64,000 bases of DNA, taken from positions 1-64,000 of the forward strand of contig JAXRKP010001195.1 of the NCBI GenBank assembly GCA_037039925.1. The letters run 5' to 3'. The position numbers and the translations under genes were made by a program. The notes under the pieces were generated by a model. It did not search any database. It saw only the letters and a list, made by a program, of their open reading frames with translations, and was not told where the DNA came from. The stretch is from Doris montereyensis. Lineage: Eukaryota; Mollusca; Gastropoda; Nudibranchia; Dorididae. Position 1 is the stretch's first letter, and every line of letters starts with the position of its first letter. Below are positions 1 through 29,545 of this stretch, in pieces.

Positions 1-396
<396 letters not shown>

Positions 397-1780
397 CTAG
401 CTAAGATTTGACAATCATGAAATTCGCATCATGCTTTTACAATAGGAAATAGCTTGCTTAACAGCAAACCAAGTGAATGAAATCTCTTGATAATTCAAGC
501 GAGGTGCACCGTTAGTTCCTTTTTCAAAGCATTTTCCTTTCCGGGCAGGGTAAAGCATTAAATATGGTCAATGCCGATTGGGGAGAATAATGGCTTAAAT
601 GTTATTTGAGGGGATTGCCCACTTTGGAATCGAAATCTCCCGGTGTAGGTAGGCTACACTTGCTGAAAGCTAACGGAACTCCTTGATCACATTAATTCAA
701 GGCAAAGCGAGAAAACACGGCTATGTTTTCAATTTAAATGCGTTGTCTTTTGTCTTTTTCTTTTTTTTTCTGGTGATGCAGAGCCCTTAAACTTATTGCA
801 TGTGACCAGTGCCCATAGGGAATTTACTAATTTACGGTTTTGAATACAAGGCATAATGTTTTTTTCTGGGGGGGGGGGGGGGGGGTTCAGAGGCTATTTA
901 GGTCATTTGACCTTTAAACGCCCCATACATCTCAAAATAATCTAGGAGTTTTAAAAATGATTGAACATAAAGTAATCAATAAGAACAATGCACATTTCTT
1001 CATCCCACAAATATTTTAACTTATAGAGCTCCTTATCAATTGCATTTTTAAAAGAATTAATACTGTTTGCGTTTTTTGTTTTCAACAGTAATTTATTCCA
1101 TAATTTTTGCTGTTGGTATAATGTACAAAACATGTCTCACATAAGTAGAACTTCCTGTAATATAAATCTTAAATCTATTTCCCCGAGAAAAATTCACATG
1201 AAAATAGTTGAAAAATGATATATAATCAATAGTATCTATGTTATAAACAATTTTATACAATTGGATAAGATCCCTCCCCCCCCCCACCCCCGTTTTCTTC
1301 TGTATTTTAGTGAGGGGAGTCGAAGAAATTTCAATCTTACATCATGTGACATATCACCATTGTCGCTCGTCTTTGTATTTTTTCTTAAAGTTTAAATAAA
1401 GGGCTTCATATACATTTTCCATATTCCAGTATATTTTATATATAATTCTAAATCGGCCGTTCTTTGTACGCCAAAGGCTCTGTTACCAGGCCACTGAGAG
1501 TAGCCATATTTTGCATAATATGTAGGTTCTTAATTTATTAATGATCCCAAGATCGTCTTCCTTTAAGGATTTTTCTTCCACACGGGACGTTTAAGGAATG
1601 TGTCATTGTCTTTAAGTAGAATTTGTATTCACTTAAGCCAGGATTTAATGCAAGTTTTATAATCAATTAGTTGGAATAGTATTGCCCATGCCTACCTGCA
1701 TAACTTCAGTATCAAGTACTGACTCGATCTAATAATCGTATTTGATGTCACCCGGATTTTACAAATTCTATTTGATTTAC
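397..1780. other. No gene recognised
   Basis: AT-rich sequence with a G homopolymer near 867-885 and a C run near 1275. The short open frames have no recognisable domain, and I see no splice-linked exons. Confidence 0.5.
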
Positions 1781-1784
1781 CCAC

Positions 1785-2070
1785 ATCCACAACTGAGGTA
1801 ATCTCGAGTTTTTGGTAGGAGTTTTTTTTTATTTTGCCCTGAAGACAGCCAAAGGATCTTTAACGTGCACAGAGTGTTGTGATCTGTACACGGGACCTCC
1901 TTTGTATCGTCCATCTCCGATGGGACTAGGTGTCGATCCACTTACCTCGACCAGGGGGGTAGATTTTGCTCGAAAATAATCAAGAATTTGTTTCAACCGT
2001 TGGCCATCGAACCCGCTACGTTTTGGTTGAGAGGCCGACACCTTGCCTCTGGACTACCGAGTCCCCTCGT
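1785..2070 (-). repeat. SINE family B copy (tRNA-like head)
   Basis: On the minus strand the head holds a tRNA-like A-box region followed by a B-box-like GGGTTCGATGG. A conserved body follows, containing the blocks CACCTAGTCCCATCGGAGA and GTGCACGTTAAAGATCC, and the 3' end reads into the shared tail (the plus strand reads ACCCACATCCACAACT). The same consensus recurs at 4310, 12263 and 25470 on the plus strand, which defines a dispersed family. Names and subfamily are unknown. Confidence 0.8.
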
Positions 2071-2239
2071 TTGTTGCTATCAAATTATTAAAGATTAATA
2101 CATAAGAGTTGATTGGATTGTCCCGCTTGGAGTTGAAATTCGCTCATGTACTTTAATTAAAGAAAGAAAGAATAATACATTGCATTATTATCAATTCAAT
2201 CAATTCTTTGCCTTCATTGTAAACTCTGAAAAAAGGACC

Positions 2240-2690
2240 GCTAGTTTTTTCTTCTTCTTCTTCTTCGTCTATCTCTCTGCCAATGGGTCAGATCAGAATG
2301 CGGATTGTCTCCATGAATTGCATAGTCTTTTGCTCCATAGGGCCGTAAAGCTTTTCTTCTAGAGGTGCCTCTTCCGGCCATATCGCTGTTCTCTATGATG
2401 TGTGGAGCAGACACTGCTGCAGAATATGTTCAGTGTTCTGGTGGGGCGCTCCACACTCACACCCTTCTGATTTCCCAACTTTCAAATAGCGATACGTATG
2501 TTGTGCCCAGTCCTGAGTCTAAATAGTGTGACCTGGAACTTTCTGTCAGGTTGGTGTGGTATCTTAGGAGTTATAGCTGGATTATAGCTGCTATGATTTT
2601 CTCCCCATTGATTGCAGACAGCTGCCTTGATTAGTGTCTTCTCTTCCTCGAAGGTCAATGGCAGAGACTCTGGAGCATACTAGAGCCTTT
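2240..2690 (-). mobile_element. LINE ORF2 C-terminal fragment
   Basis: Minus-strand translation shows CECGAPHQNTEHILQQC followed by RTAIWPEEAPLEEKLYG. This is the cysteine knuckle and tail seen after the RNase H region in many Jockey/CR1-group LINE polyproteins. At least two in-frame stops are present, so it is a dead fragment. Assignment to the exact clade would need a reverse transcriptase domain, which is absent here. Confidence 0.6.
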
Positions 2691-2699
2691 TTTTTGGCG

Positions 2700-3740
2700 T
2701 GTTTGATTATCATCTCATGCGAGTCATTCTGAGCCAATTTAAAGAATAAATTGGTTTTAACAACCCGTGCTAATTAATGATAAGCGATTAAACGACAGAA
2801 AAAGCATTTTTTCAGAGATACTTACTTCTGACTGATAGTTCTCAGACTTTCCATGAACCAAAATTTGCTTTTAGAAAAAAAAAACGGCAACATCCATCAA
2901 TTCTCTAGCTTGGTGGAGATTACATGTGGACATGTCAAAACAGAAGCATCCTTCTTTTCAATTTCGCAGGATATGAACAGGAGTGGAATTTTTTGAGATT
3001 TTCACAAATTCTTTTTCTCTTTTCCCATGATTATTTGAATAGGGAGGAAGGCAATAATGTTCTTGAGTTTGTACTTTAAATTTTTTTATTTTTTTGCACA
3101 CTAGTAGTAGTAATAGACAAACAAAAACATAAATGGTATAAACAGTAAACTGATGTTTCCTTAAGGGGGACTACTAAAAGGCACGGTTCGGGTCAACATT
3201 TTAATTTGACCCTTTTGCACCTAATGCATTTTACAGGAAGTGTGTCATTACCTCGAAAATACAAGAATAAGGTGTAACTTTTGTCCATTATATAGCCGCG
3301 TGTCGTTGGGTCATGACATAATTAATTATTAATGGTGAAATCAAATAAACGTGATAGCTTAAATTGTGAAATAATGCAAAGATTTTAAACCTTTTTCGTA
3401 GGTGATATTATACAATACAATTTCCCAACAACTTCGGAAGAGTTTGTTTTTTTCTTCCCCTATTGAGTCCTGTTTTTTGATTTACACCCAGTGTTTAAAC
3501 GGAATCCATCTCAAATGGGTTCGGCTTTTTTTTGTAATCTTCAGCAATTTGATCCCAAAGGATGATGAGAAACAATGTGACTCAAACGTTCTTACTTTTA
3601 AGCAAAATCCTGCTTACAAGTTGCAGACACACTACATACCAAATAAAAGACAAATCTGTCTGGTAGTTCCTGAGTTATTTGCAATACTAGAACATGACCC
3701 CATTAAAACACAAACAACAGAGAAATCAGCGAAACTAAAT
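2700..3740. other. No gene recognised
   Basis: AT-rich sequence. The open frame at 3402-3746 on the plus strand has no recognisable motif, and its end runs into the tandem repeat that follows. I would not call it a gene. Confidence 0.5.
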
Positions 3741-3745
3741 GTGTA

Positions 3746-4000
3746 ACTTTGCCTTCAAAGTCAAATTTCAACCCTTTATGGATCGTACATGTAAAATGCT
3801 TGCGACACTTTGCCTTCAAAGTCAAATTTCAACCCTTTATGGGATCACTTTGCTTCACTTTGTCTTCAAAGTCAAATTTCAACCCTTTATGGATCGTTTT
3901 GAGAGATAGAAGTACATGTAAAGTGCTTGCGACACTTTGCCTTCAAAGTCAAATTTCAACCCTATTTGGATCGTTTTGAGAGATAGAAGTACATGTACCA
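3746..4000. repeat. Tandem minisatellite, four units with irregular period
   Basis: The core ACTTTG(C)CTTCAAAGTC plus AAATTTCAACCCT begins at 3746, 3807, 3857 and 3933. The spacings of 61, 50 and 76 bp differ because the linker between cores changes. Units 3 and 4 share the linker GTTTTGAGAGATAGAAGTAC, while unit 1 has a shorter one. The core contains the small palindrome CTTTGNNTTCAAAG. Confidence 0.85.
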
Positions 4001-4309
4001 CATGTATAATAATTTGAAAGAAACAGATCTTTCTAAATGTAGACTCAAAATTTTCAGAATACATAATTCATTAACAATTTTTTTTAACTCTATTCAGCAT
4101 GTGCCGCCATGGTGTTAAAATCTTCTTCAATATTTCAGAAAATTACACGAGACAAAGAAAGAAAAAAAAGAAGAAAGAAAAATGGGGCCATCTTAAATTT
4201 GTCTTTTTTTTATGCCAGGGAATCCTCAATCCTCCTTTCTTAAGGCTGACATTATTGTATCCTTGGAAAAAACACTTCACACGTTTTTCCTTACACCATC
4301 CAGAGGGAC

Positions 4310-4615
4310 TTGGTGGTCCAGAGACAAGGTGTCGGCCTCTCAACTGAAAGGTCGTGGTGGTACAAAATTTCTCAAGTTTTTTCGAGTAAACAATCCACCC
4401 CCTTGGGCCAGATAGGTGGATCGATACCTAGTCCCATCGGAGACGGATGATAAAAGGAGGTCGCCTGTGCAGATCACAACAATATGTGTGCTGCATGTTA
4501 CAGATCCTTTGGCTGGTTACAGGGCAGTCATGGCAACAACAAAAATTAAAATCCAACCAAATACCCCCAAGATCACCTTAGCTGTTAATGGGGTAACATC
4601 AAAATCACCCATCCA
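4310..4615 (+). repeat. SINE family B copy
   Basis: Same family as the minus-strand copy at 1785-2070. The head holds GGTGTCGGCCTCTCAACTGA, then GATCGATACCTAGTCCCATC, a GATCACAACA block and CAGATCCTTTGGCTG. It ends near ACCCCCAAGATCACCTTAGC. Orientation is plus. Confidence 0.8.
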
Positions 4616-4689
4616 TCTCAAGCAGCAAATGGACACCAAACACAGCCTGGGGTGACAAAGCTTGTGACATACAATGTACCGGCATCACA

Positions 4690-5065
4690 TCAAGGAGGAT
4701 CCTTCTTCTTCTTCTTCATCATAATAATAACTGACCAACTTAATTCTTGAGTATTAATCCAATTTTGGCTTTAAACTGATGTATTAATTTTGTTTTGTTT
4801 TTAAGTCTTCAATACATATACCATTGCTGAGTTTTATTTCTGTTGGCTGTCCATTCCACAGCCTTACTGTACTAAGGTAAAATGAGTGCAGGTGAAAATC
4901 AATGTTTGAAGTTGGAACCATGTATGATTGACAGTCTGATATGGTTGTTCTTGTATTAAGTTTAAGCTGATCTAATGGAATAAACAGTTGGCCAAGTTAT
5001 AACGTGAAGAAAATATTAATTTTATTCTGGTTCTATGTTCTTCTAAAGGTATCCATTGCAATTGA
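4690..5065 (-). mobile_element. LINE ORF2 C-terminus and 3' end, uninterrupted copy
   Basis: Minus-strand translation gives FHLHSFYLSTVRLWNGQP. This is the usual 'xxFxxRTVRxWNxLP' ending of CR1/Jockey-group LINE reverse transcriptase proteins. A short 3' region ending in (ATG/AAG)n-type sequence follows. It is nearly colinear with 28645-28820 joined to 33677-33880, and so gives the empty-site view of the insertion at 28821-33676. Confidence 0.72.
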
Positions 5066-5499
5066 TCATTCAAGTGTCATCTGCTCTCAATGCTTTTGAA
5101 ACTGGGATAAGCTCTGGTTTCTATTTGTGTTTGTGTGTGAGTGAGTGTGTTTGTGTGTGAAGAGACTCTTATCTATATTTGCATAAAACTATATTATTAC
5201 AAGCATATTACACCCCGGGTGGTACCAAAGTACGATATGGTACCATGTACGATTATTAGATCGGGTTGCGCAGATGGACGTGAATGGTACTTTAGCAACT
5301 TTTTATGAAGCTTGTTCATAATGGCGGCTTAGATGATTCAAAATTGTACTCAAAAAGACAGGGAAACAATGAAATTTTCCTTATTCTTTATACCTTACTT
5401 CTGGTAGGAACCTTTCTCAAACGAAAACGATCTTGGGCTGACTTAAAGCCCATGTGCCAAAGATGGTTACTTTTAGTGGCCTAGCAATAGACCCTTGAG

Positions 5500-5990
5500 C
5501 GAACAAAGAATGACGGACTCATAATTACATATATAGATATCTGAGATGTCAACGACCCCGACCAAGCAGATCCGCAGGTAGTGGATAGTGGCAAAACATT
5601 TAGATATAAGGGTGGGCTGCAAATAAGCAGTCCTGAACCAAACGGCGGTTGATCATGAGAGGAGGCTGAAGTGAATGGATGGAACCTTCACTTTGTTCAA
5701 ATGTTCTGATAGTCAATGACTGAAAAACCTGGCGAATGGGAGGTGCCGATGACAAAACCTCCTTATCCCAGATAGATGGAACTCATTAGTCTTGGAAGAC
5801 AGTCCGTCTTGGAGAAGAAAAACTTTGATTTCAAACCATGGGTGAACGGGACTCATGAGCTTGGGAGGGCAGCCTGTCTAGGAGTCAATCTCCAAACACA
5901 TCCCAGTTCTCCGGGTTGAGGGCTGGGTGTAAGGCCAGCAACCTCCCCCCCCCGTAAAAAAATCTTTCACTACAAAAGCAGCAACAAGTT
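5500..5990 (+). mobile_element. Probable RTE-type LINE 5' region fragment
   Basis: The stretch ends in CGGGTTGAGGGCTGGGTGTA, then AAGGCCAGCAACCTCC and a C run. As I recall, this block precedes the endonuclease frame of RTE-type LINEs (often annotated as 'craniofacial development protein 2-like'). No intact endonuclease follows. The matching 3' end of such an element lies at 7005-7236 in the same orientation, so the two may be ends of one decayed copy. Confidence 0.4.
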
Positions 5991-7005
5991 CAAAGATTTT
6001 ACATTATATTAATATATATTATTACCTCAATGAGAAATATCTGCAGAGTTATCACATCACGTCTGAAATCCAAGTGCATTTACACTGTAAATTTGTTAAC
6101 CAATGATTCTTAAATGGAATCAAAATTTAGAATAAAAAATCATTAGTTTACAACATCTAAACAATTAAACAACTACATAGGCCTACAAAACATGGAAATA
6201 AAAACAAAGTCACTCCTTGTGTTTTTTACTTTGTCTTTTCCGTGTAATTTTGTTTTGTTTAATTTATAGTTGACATATCTTTAGCTCATGACTCAATGTC
6301 TCTTTATAATCACAATCTTTAATAAGAACTCTTACTAGCAAGCCATTCAAACAAGTAAATTTCTGATATCATAACAAATACCACAAGCAACATAAACAAA
6401 TCAAATAACTTAGATTAACCATTGACATTTACACAAAACTGTTTTTAACAAATAAAATGATGATCTCAAACCACTCCATCAAATTCTAGAGTTCACAAGA
6501 AATGTATGGCAAACTAAAATATCAATGTACTTAATAATATGTATGACGGATAGCAAAACAAGCTATCAGTTGTCTTTTTTAAGCCAGACATCATACATCC
6601 CACAATTTCCTCTCAAACACTGTTCACAAAAAAAAACTATCTGAAACGTCATAAGGTGTATTGATATCAAGGTAAAAAAAGAACGATTCATCAGCACATC
6701 ACAGCTTCAGCACCACATCAAGATGCAAAGAACATAGTAAAATTGGTATTATCAAAACACTCTGAAACTTACATTTCATATTCACTTTATAAACAAATTG
6801 CTGTTTAAACGCAGACAGACACTACCACTATCAATCCTGAATCTTAATACATTTAGTTCATTTCAATTCAGTGTCTGATATTTCAAACAATAGCCCATTT
6901 CATCTCAGTTGATGTGTCATTCATCCCATCTGAACAATAATAATGATTTCGAATATATAACAAGTATCCAAGTATTTTCAGGAGCGTTATTATAAACTTT
7001 AAAGC
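5990..7005. other. No gene recognised
   Basis: AT-rich sequence between the two possible RTE ends, with no open frame of note and no clear repeat family seen. Confidence 0.5.
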
Positions 7006-7184
7006 ATTACAATGGAATCCGCAGGAAGATAACACCAAGGTAGGCCATGGGACACTTGGAAATGGAGTATAGAAAAGGACTGGAAGAGATTGAATGTCAG
7101 CTGGAATGAATCAAGAAAGATCTTCCAGGAGAAGAAGAGATGGAAACTTTTGTCTGTAGCCTATACCCTGGTAGGGGTGAAAGG

Positions 7185-7234
<50 letters not shown>

Positions 7235-7236
7235 AA
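7005..7236 (+). mobile_element. RTE-type LINE 3' end with (GAT)n tail
   Basis: Plus-strand translation resembles the last residues of RTE ORF2: a WNPQ...RTG block, then SAGMNQERSSRREEMETFVC and SLYPGRGERL. The block runs directly into a GAT microsatellite (7190-7234), a common tail in RTE elements. A stop and frame loss show that it is dead. Confidence 0.6.
7190..7234 (+). repeat. (GAT)n microsatellite
   Basis: Fifteen uninterrupted GAT units at the 3' end of the LINE remnant. They account for the methionine run in the translated frame. Confidence 0.9.
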
Positions 7237-7239
7237 ACT

Positions 7240-9040
7240 TTTGGAAATGGCGAGTAATTGAAAACAAAAATTTTATACAAAGTCAGCTTTTGAAGAGAAA
7301 ATTTGTTTTAAAAAAGTCCATGAACTTCTACAGAAAATAAAACTGAGGCTGTGGGGTTCCTCTGCAAATTTAAATAAGTTAATTTCTTTACTTTCCACTA
7401 ATATTTTCAAAATACAAAGATTCCCATAATAGCGCTTAACATCGCCCTTCTCTCATATAAAACAAAAACAAACAAAAATTCATGAACTTGATGACCTAAA
7501 TGGCAATGAAGATACATTGTTTATTATGAAAGTAATCATATCGCAGATAATAACAATACTACTCAGCTGCAGCTAGTAAATTTTGTGCTCAGAAAATATG
7601 GGGAAATGTTGTCTCCCAAACAACTTGGGAATGTTGTATAAAGAGTTTAATCAACAAAGGCAGAAAACTAAATGGTTCAACCAGCTCCAGACACACTTGC
7701 AAATGCAATCAGTCTTTGGTGTTAGTCATAAAGTTACCAGATTTCAAAAGACATCTTTAAAAGGTGAGCCGGAATGTCTGTCACCTTCATTTTAAGAACT
7801 TTGTTTTTTACATTTAGAAAACCTATACTAATCTATGATAAGTCAAGTAAAATGGCCAAGTTACTAAATAGAAAAATATATACATGTTTATATATATATA
7901 TATATTATATATATTGAGCATTGACTCTCTGGGGCATTTAAAAACAGGTTTCATACAAGTGTTGCCTAGTAAAATAACATCTCAACACTGAATAAGAATA
8001 GAAACTAGTGTTTCAATGAGAGATGCATTCCCTGTTGAGTGATTGGCCCATTTCAGCAAACATAAAGGGGACACCTCCAGTATAAGTACAGGATGACTCA
8101 GGGGACAGAGTGATGAGGTAATATCAAATGTAAACTGGAAATGCTTTACCTCTGTGATTTAACTTTAGCAGTCTGAGCTTTTTTCAGATTTCAGTAATAA
8201 CTTTAATTTGATGACTTTTTTTTTTTATCTTTAAAAAAAAAGATTTGATCTTTTAACTATTTATTCCACATAAAGTCCTATCTGAAAATATAATTTTTAA
8301 ATGAAACTGGTAGATATGCTCAATCACATAGATATGCAGTGCATACATTTATTCCTTTGTACTCAAATTGATTTCGGCCAAATAAGCTCATTTACGCTAT
8401 GTTATCTTCACAACCAGGATTCCACAGTTTTAAAATAACACAAAAAAGAAAAAAAAAACAAATGATTAATTCACTAATTTTCTTAATGTGAGGTTGTTGG
8501 TGAAAGTATAAATAGTTTTTTCAGACAAAATTGAATCAAACTTGTCTTTTTAGACATTTGACAATTTGGTTCGTATCTCTAATATACACATCATCGTGAA
8601 ACTATCAAATAGTTAAGACATGTGTGGGATATGGGATATGGGATTTGTCAAATGTTCAAACGTATGTTTCCTTTGAGCCTTTGTAAATATTGGAGGCCTT
8701 GAACCAGTAGAAAAACTCATTTTACACAGTGATGTGAACAAAGATTTCCGTCTTTCTTCCTACCTTGAAACTCTAGCCTCACAAGTCAAGGAGCGAACTT
8801 TCTTAGATCTTTCAAAAAGTTCAACTCCAGCCGTATAATTCCATTTTGTGCACTGCAGATAACTTTTCTTTCCCTTTACTACATTCTAAAGACTAAGTAG
8901 ATATTATATTGAAATTTTAAAAATGTACAATAATGTTTGCCACCCTATTCAATGATTTATTTAGTTTTTTTGCTCCTGAGAAATAAGGTGAAACGGACTT
9001 ATGTCTTTAGACGGTTTTCGGCGATGATATGAAAATATAT
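7240..9040. other. Intergenic, no gene recognised
   Basis: AT-rich sequence downstream of the ATAD1-like gene, with short TA repeats near 7890-7912. Part of it could be alternative 3' UTR of that gene, but I see no proof. Confidence 0.45.
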
Positions 9041-9042
9041 CC

Positions 9043-9048
9043 TTTATT
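9043..9048 (-). promoter_or_regulatory. Candidate polyadenylation signal of the ATAD1-like gene
   Basis: AATAAA on the minus strand, about 65 bp after the ATAD1-like stop codon. This is the first canonical hexamer I found downstream. Use is inferred from position only. Confidence 0.45.
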
Positions 9049-9112
9049 TGCTCATACACAAATAGAAAAGAAGAGATACAACGAATGCAATAAAAACAGA
9101 AACAATCAATCC

Positions 9113-28135
<19,023 letters not shown>

Positions 28136-28640
28136 TGGAGGTCTCTTTCATGACACCGGAAGAGCTTCACAGTTCGCAGTTTCCAATACATGCTTTATTA
28201 AGTAACGTGGAAATTCCAGGAAATGACTTGACTTTTGTCTATTTTTTTTCCTTCGTGCTTCGCGTCCCTTTGTGGGGGTTATGTAGAGGTGGCGGCAACT
28301 TGTTTTGCTGTGCAAAATTGACAAATATCTACACCATTGTACAGTGGACTTTTCTATGATTCTTTGACCCAGATTCAAATAAATATTTCACTTGCCACTG
28401 AGAAAACAAAAAGAAATGAAAGAGAGTTATGGTCAACTGGGAGAAACTGACAAATAATCACCAATGACAAATAGCAGCGACGAGGTCTGATGTGAGCCCT
28501 ATAAAATAGTATTATGCGTCTATACCTGAAGAGGATTAAATATAACTCTATAAGCTTTTCCTCGGACGTTTTTAGTTCACTGATGACTACAAACACATGG
28601 AACAATTTTTTATCTGAATTATTTATATTATGTTGTAAGA
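28136..28640. promoter_or_regulatory. Upstream region of the ATAD1-like gene (5' UTR and promoter not resolved)
   Basis: The start codon at 28135 leaves about 500 bp before the first LINE sequence. No TATA box in a convincing place and no CpG island were seen. The two opposing frames here (28063-28359 and 28148-28378) show no domains. Confidence 0.35.
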
Positions 28641-28644
28641 GGCA

Positions 28645-28820
28645 AAATCTTCTTCTTCATAATAACTGACCAACTCAATTCGTGAGTACTACTGTCAGCG
28701 CGCATATTTTAATTCAACCCAAAAGCATTAATCCAATTTTGGCTTTAAAGTGATGTATTCAATTTTGTTTTTAAAATCTTCAGTACCATTGCTGATGTTT
28801 ATTTCTATTGAAAGTCCATT
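28645..28820 (-). mobile_element. LINE 3' end, left part of an interrupted copy
   Basis: Colinear with 4690-4855 on the same strand: AATAACTGACCAACT(C/T)AAT, AATCCAATTTTGGCTTTAAA, then TTTATTTCT...GTCCATT. It stops exactly where the inverted-repeat element begins and resumes at 33677. Confidence 0.82.
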
Positions 28821-28879
28821 TAGTGGGTGGGCCATGGGACGAAAACCTCCCCCCCCCCCCCCCGGGGAAATTTATCACT
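28821..28879 (+). repeat. Left terminal inverted repeat
   Basis: Pairs with 33627-33676 in inverse orientation. The longer C run and a GAAAACCT insertion make it about 9 bp longer. Confidence 0.8.
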
Positions 28880-29520
28880 TATACTAGGTTGAAGTGGGGC
28901 CTTTCCCAACTTCAAAATCACTTGTTATGCAAACATCCAGTGTCAAGTACAGGAGTTACGGCTCATGAAAGGTCATTGAGGGCAGAAATTGAATTTTTAT
29001 TGATGTTGTTATGGGCATTTGTTTTGAGATATAAACCATCTCCAGTCACTTTAATTCGTAAAAAAAAGATTAACATTTTTTATGAATATTTCTTTTCATT
29101 TATTTATATAACAAATATCATGACATAGAAAAACAAACTTTGGCGGCCGTTTTCTCAAAAAGATAAGAAATCACGTCTATGTAAGTTTGATAGCATTGGC
29201 CGGTTATGGTAACAGTACTTATTGTTGAATTTGATCTCAATTCCTTATGAATAAGCGTAAATCAAGTCTGGGGGAAAGAATTTGACATAGATTTTATCTG
29301 AACTTATCAGTATGTGAAATGCGGTGAAAAAAATTTTGTTATCAATAAATTAGATCGCCTAAAATATGAGATTAAGTTAAAGGAATGAAACCCATTAACC
29401 ACACAGGGAATAATGATACCATACTTGTACTTAGTTTTAAAGTTATATAGCATCATAAGGACACGTACTTAAGCATCATTAAGCATCATATGGACACGTA
29501 CTTATCATCTTCGTCGTCAC
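28880..29520. other. 5' non-coding part of the transposon
   Basis: No family-matching frame is visible before the stop at 29522. A near-duplicate AAGCATCAT...GGACACGTACTTA lies at 29450-29503. The promoter of the internal gene, if any, would be here. Confidence 0.45.
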
Positions 29521-29545
29521 TTGATATCGATTACTACGTGTTGTT

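Noticed and set aside
3746..4000. CRISPR-like array
   Set aside because: Eukaryotic context, irregular spacing and nearly identical linkers; it is a minisatellite.
28808..29128. 106-codon plus-strand frame starting at the TIR
   Set aside because: It begins in LINE sequence, crosses the inverted repeat and shows no family match.
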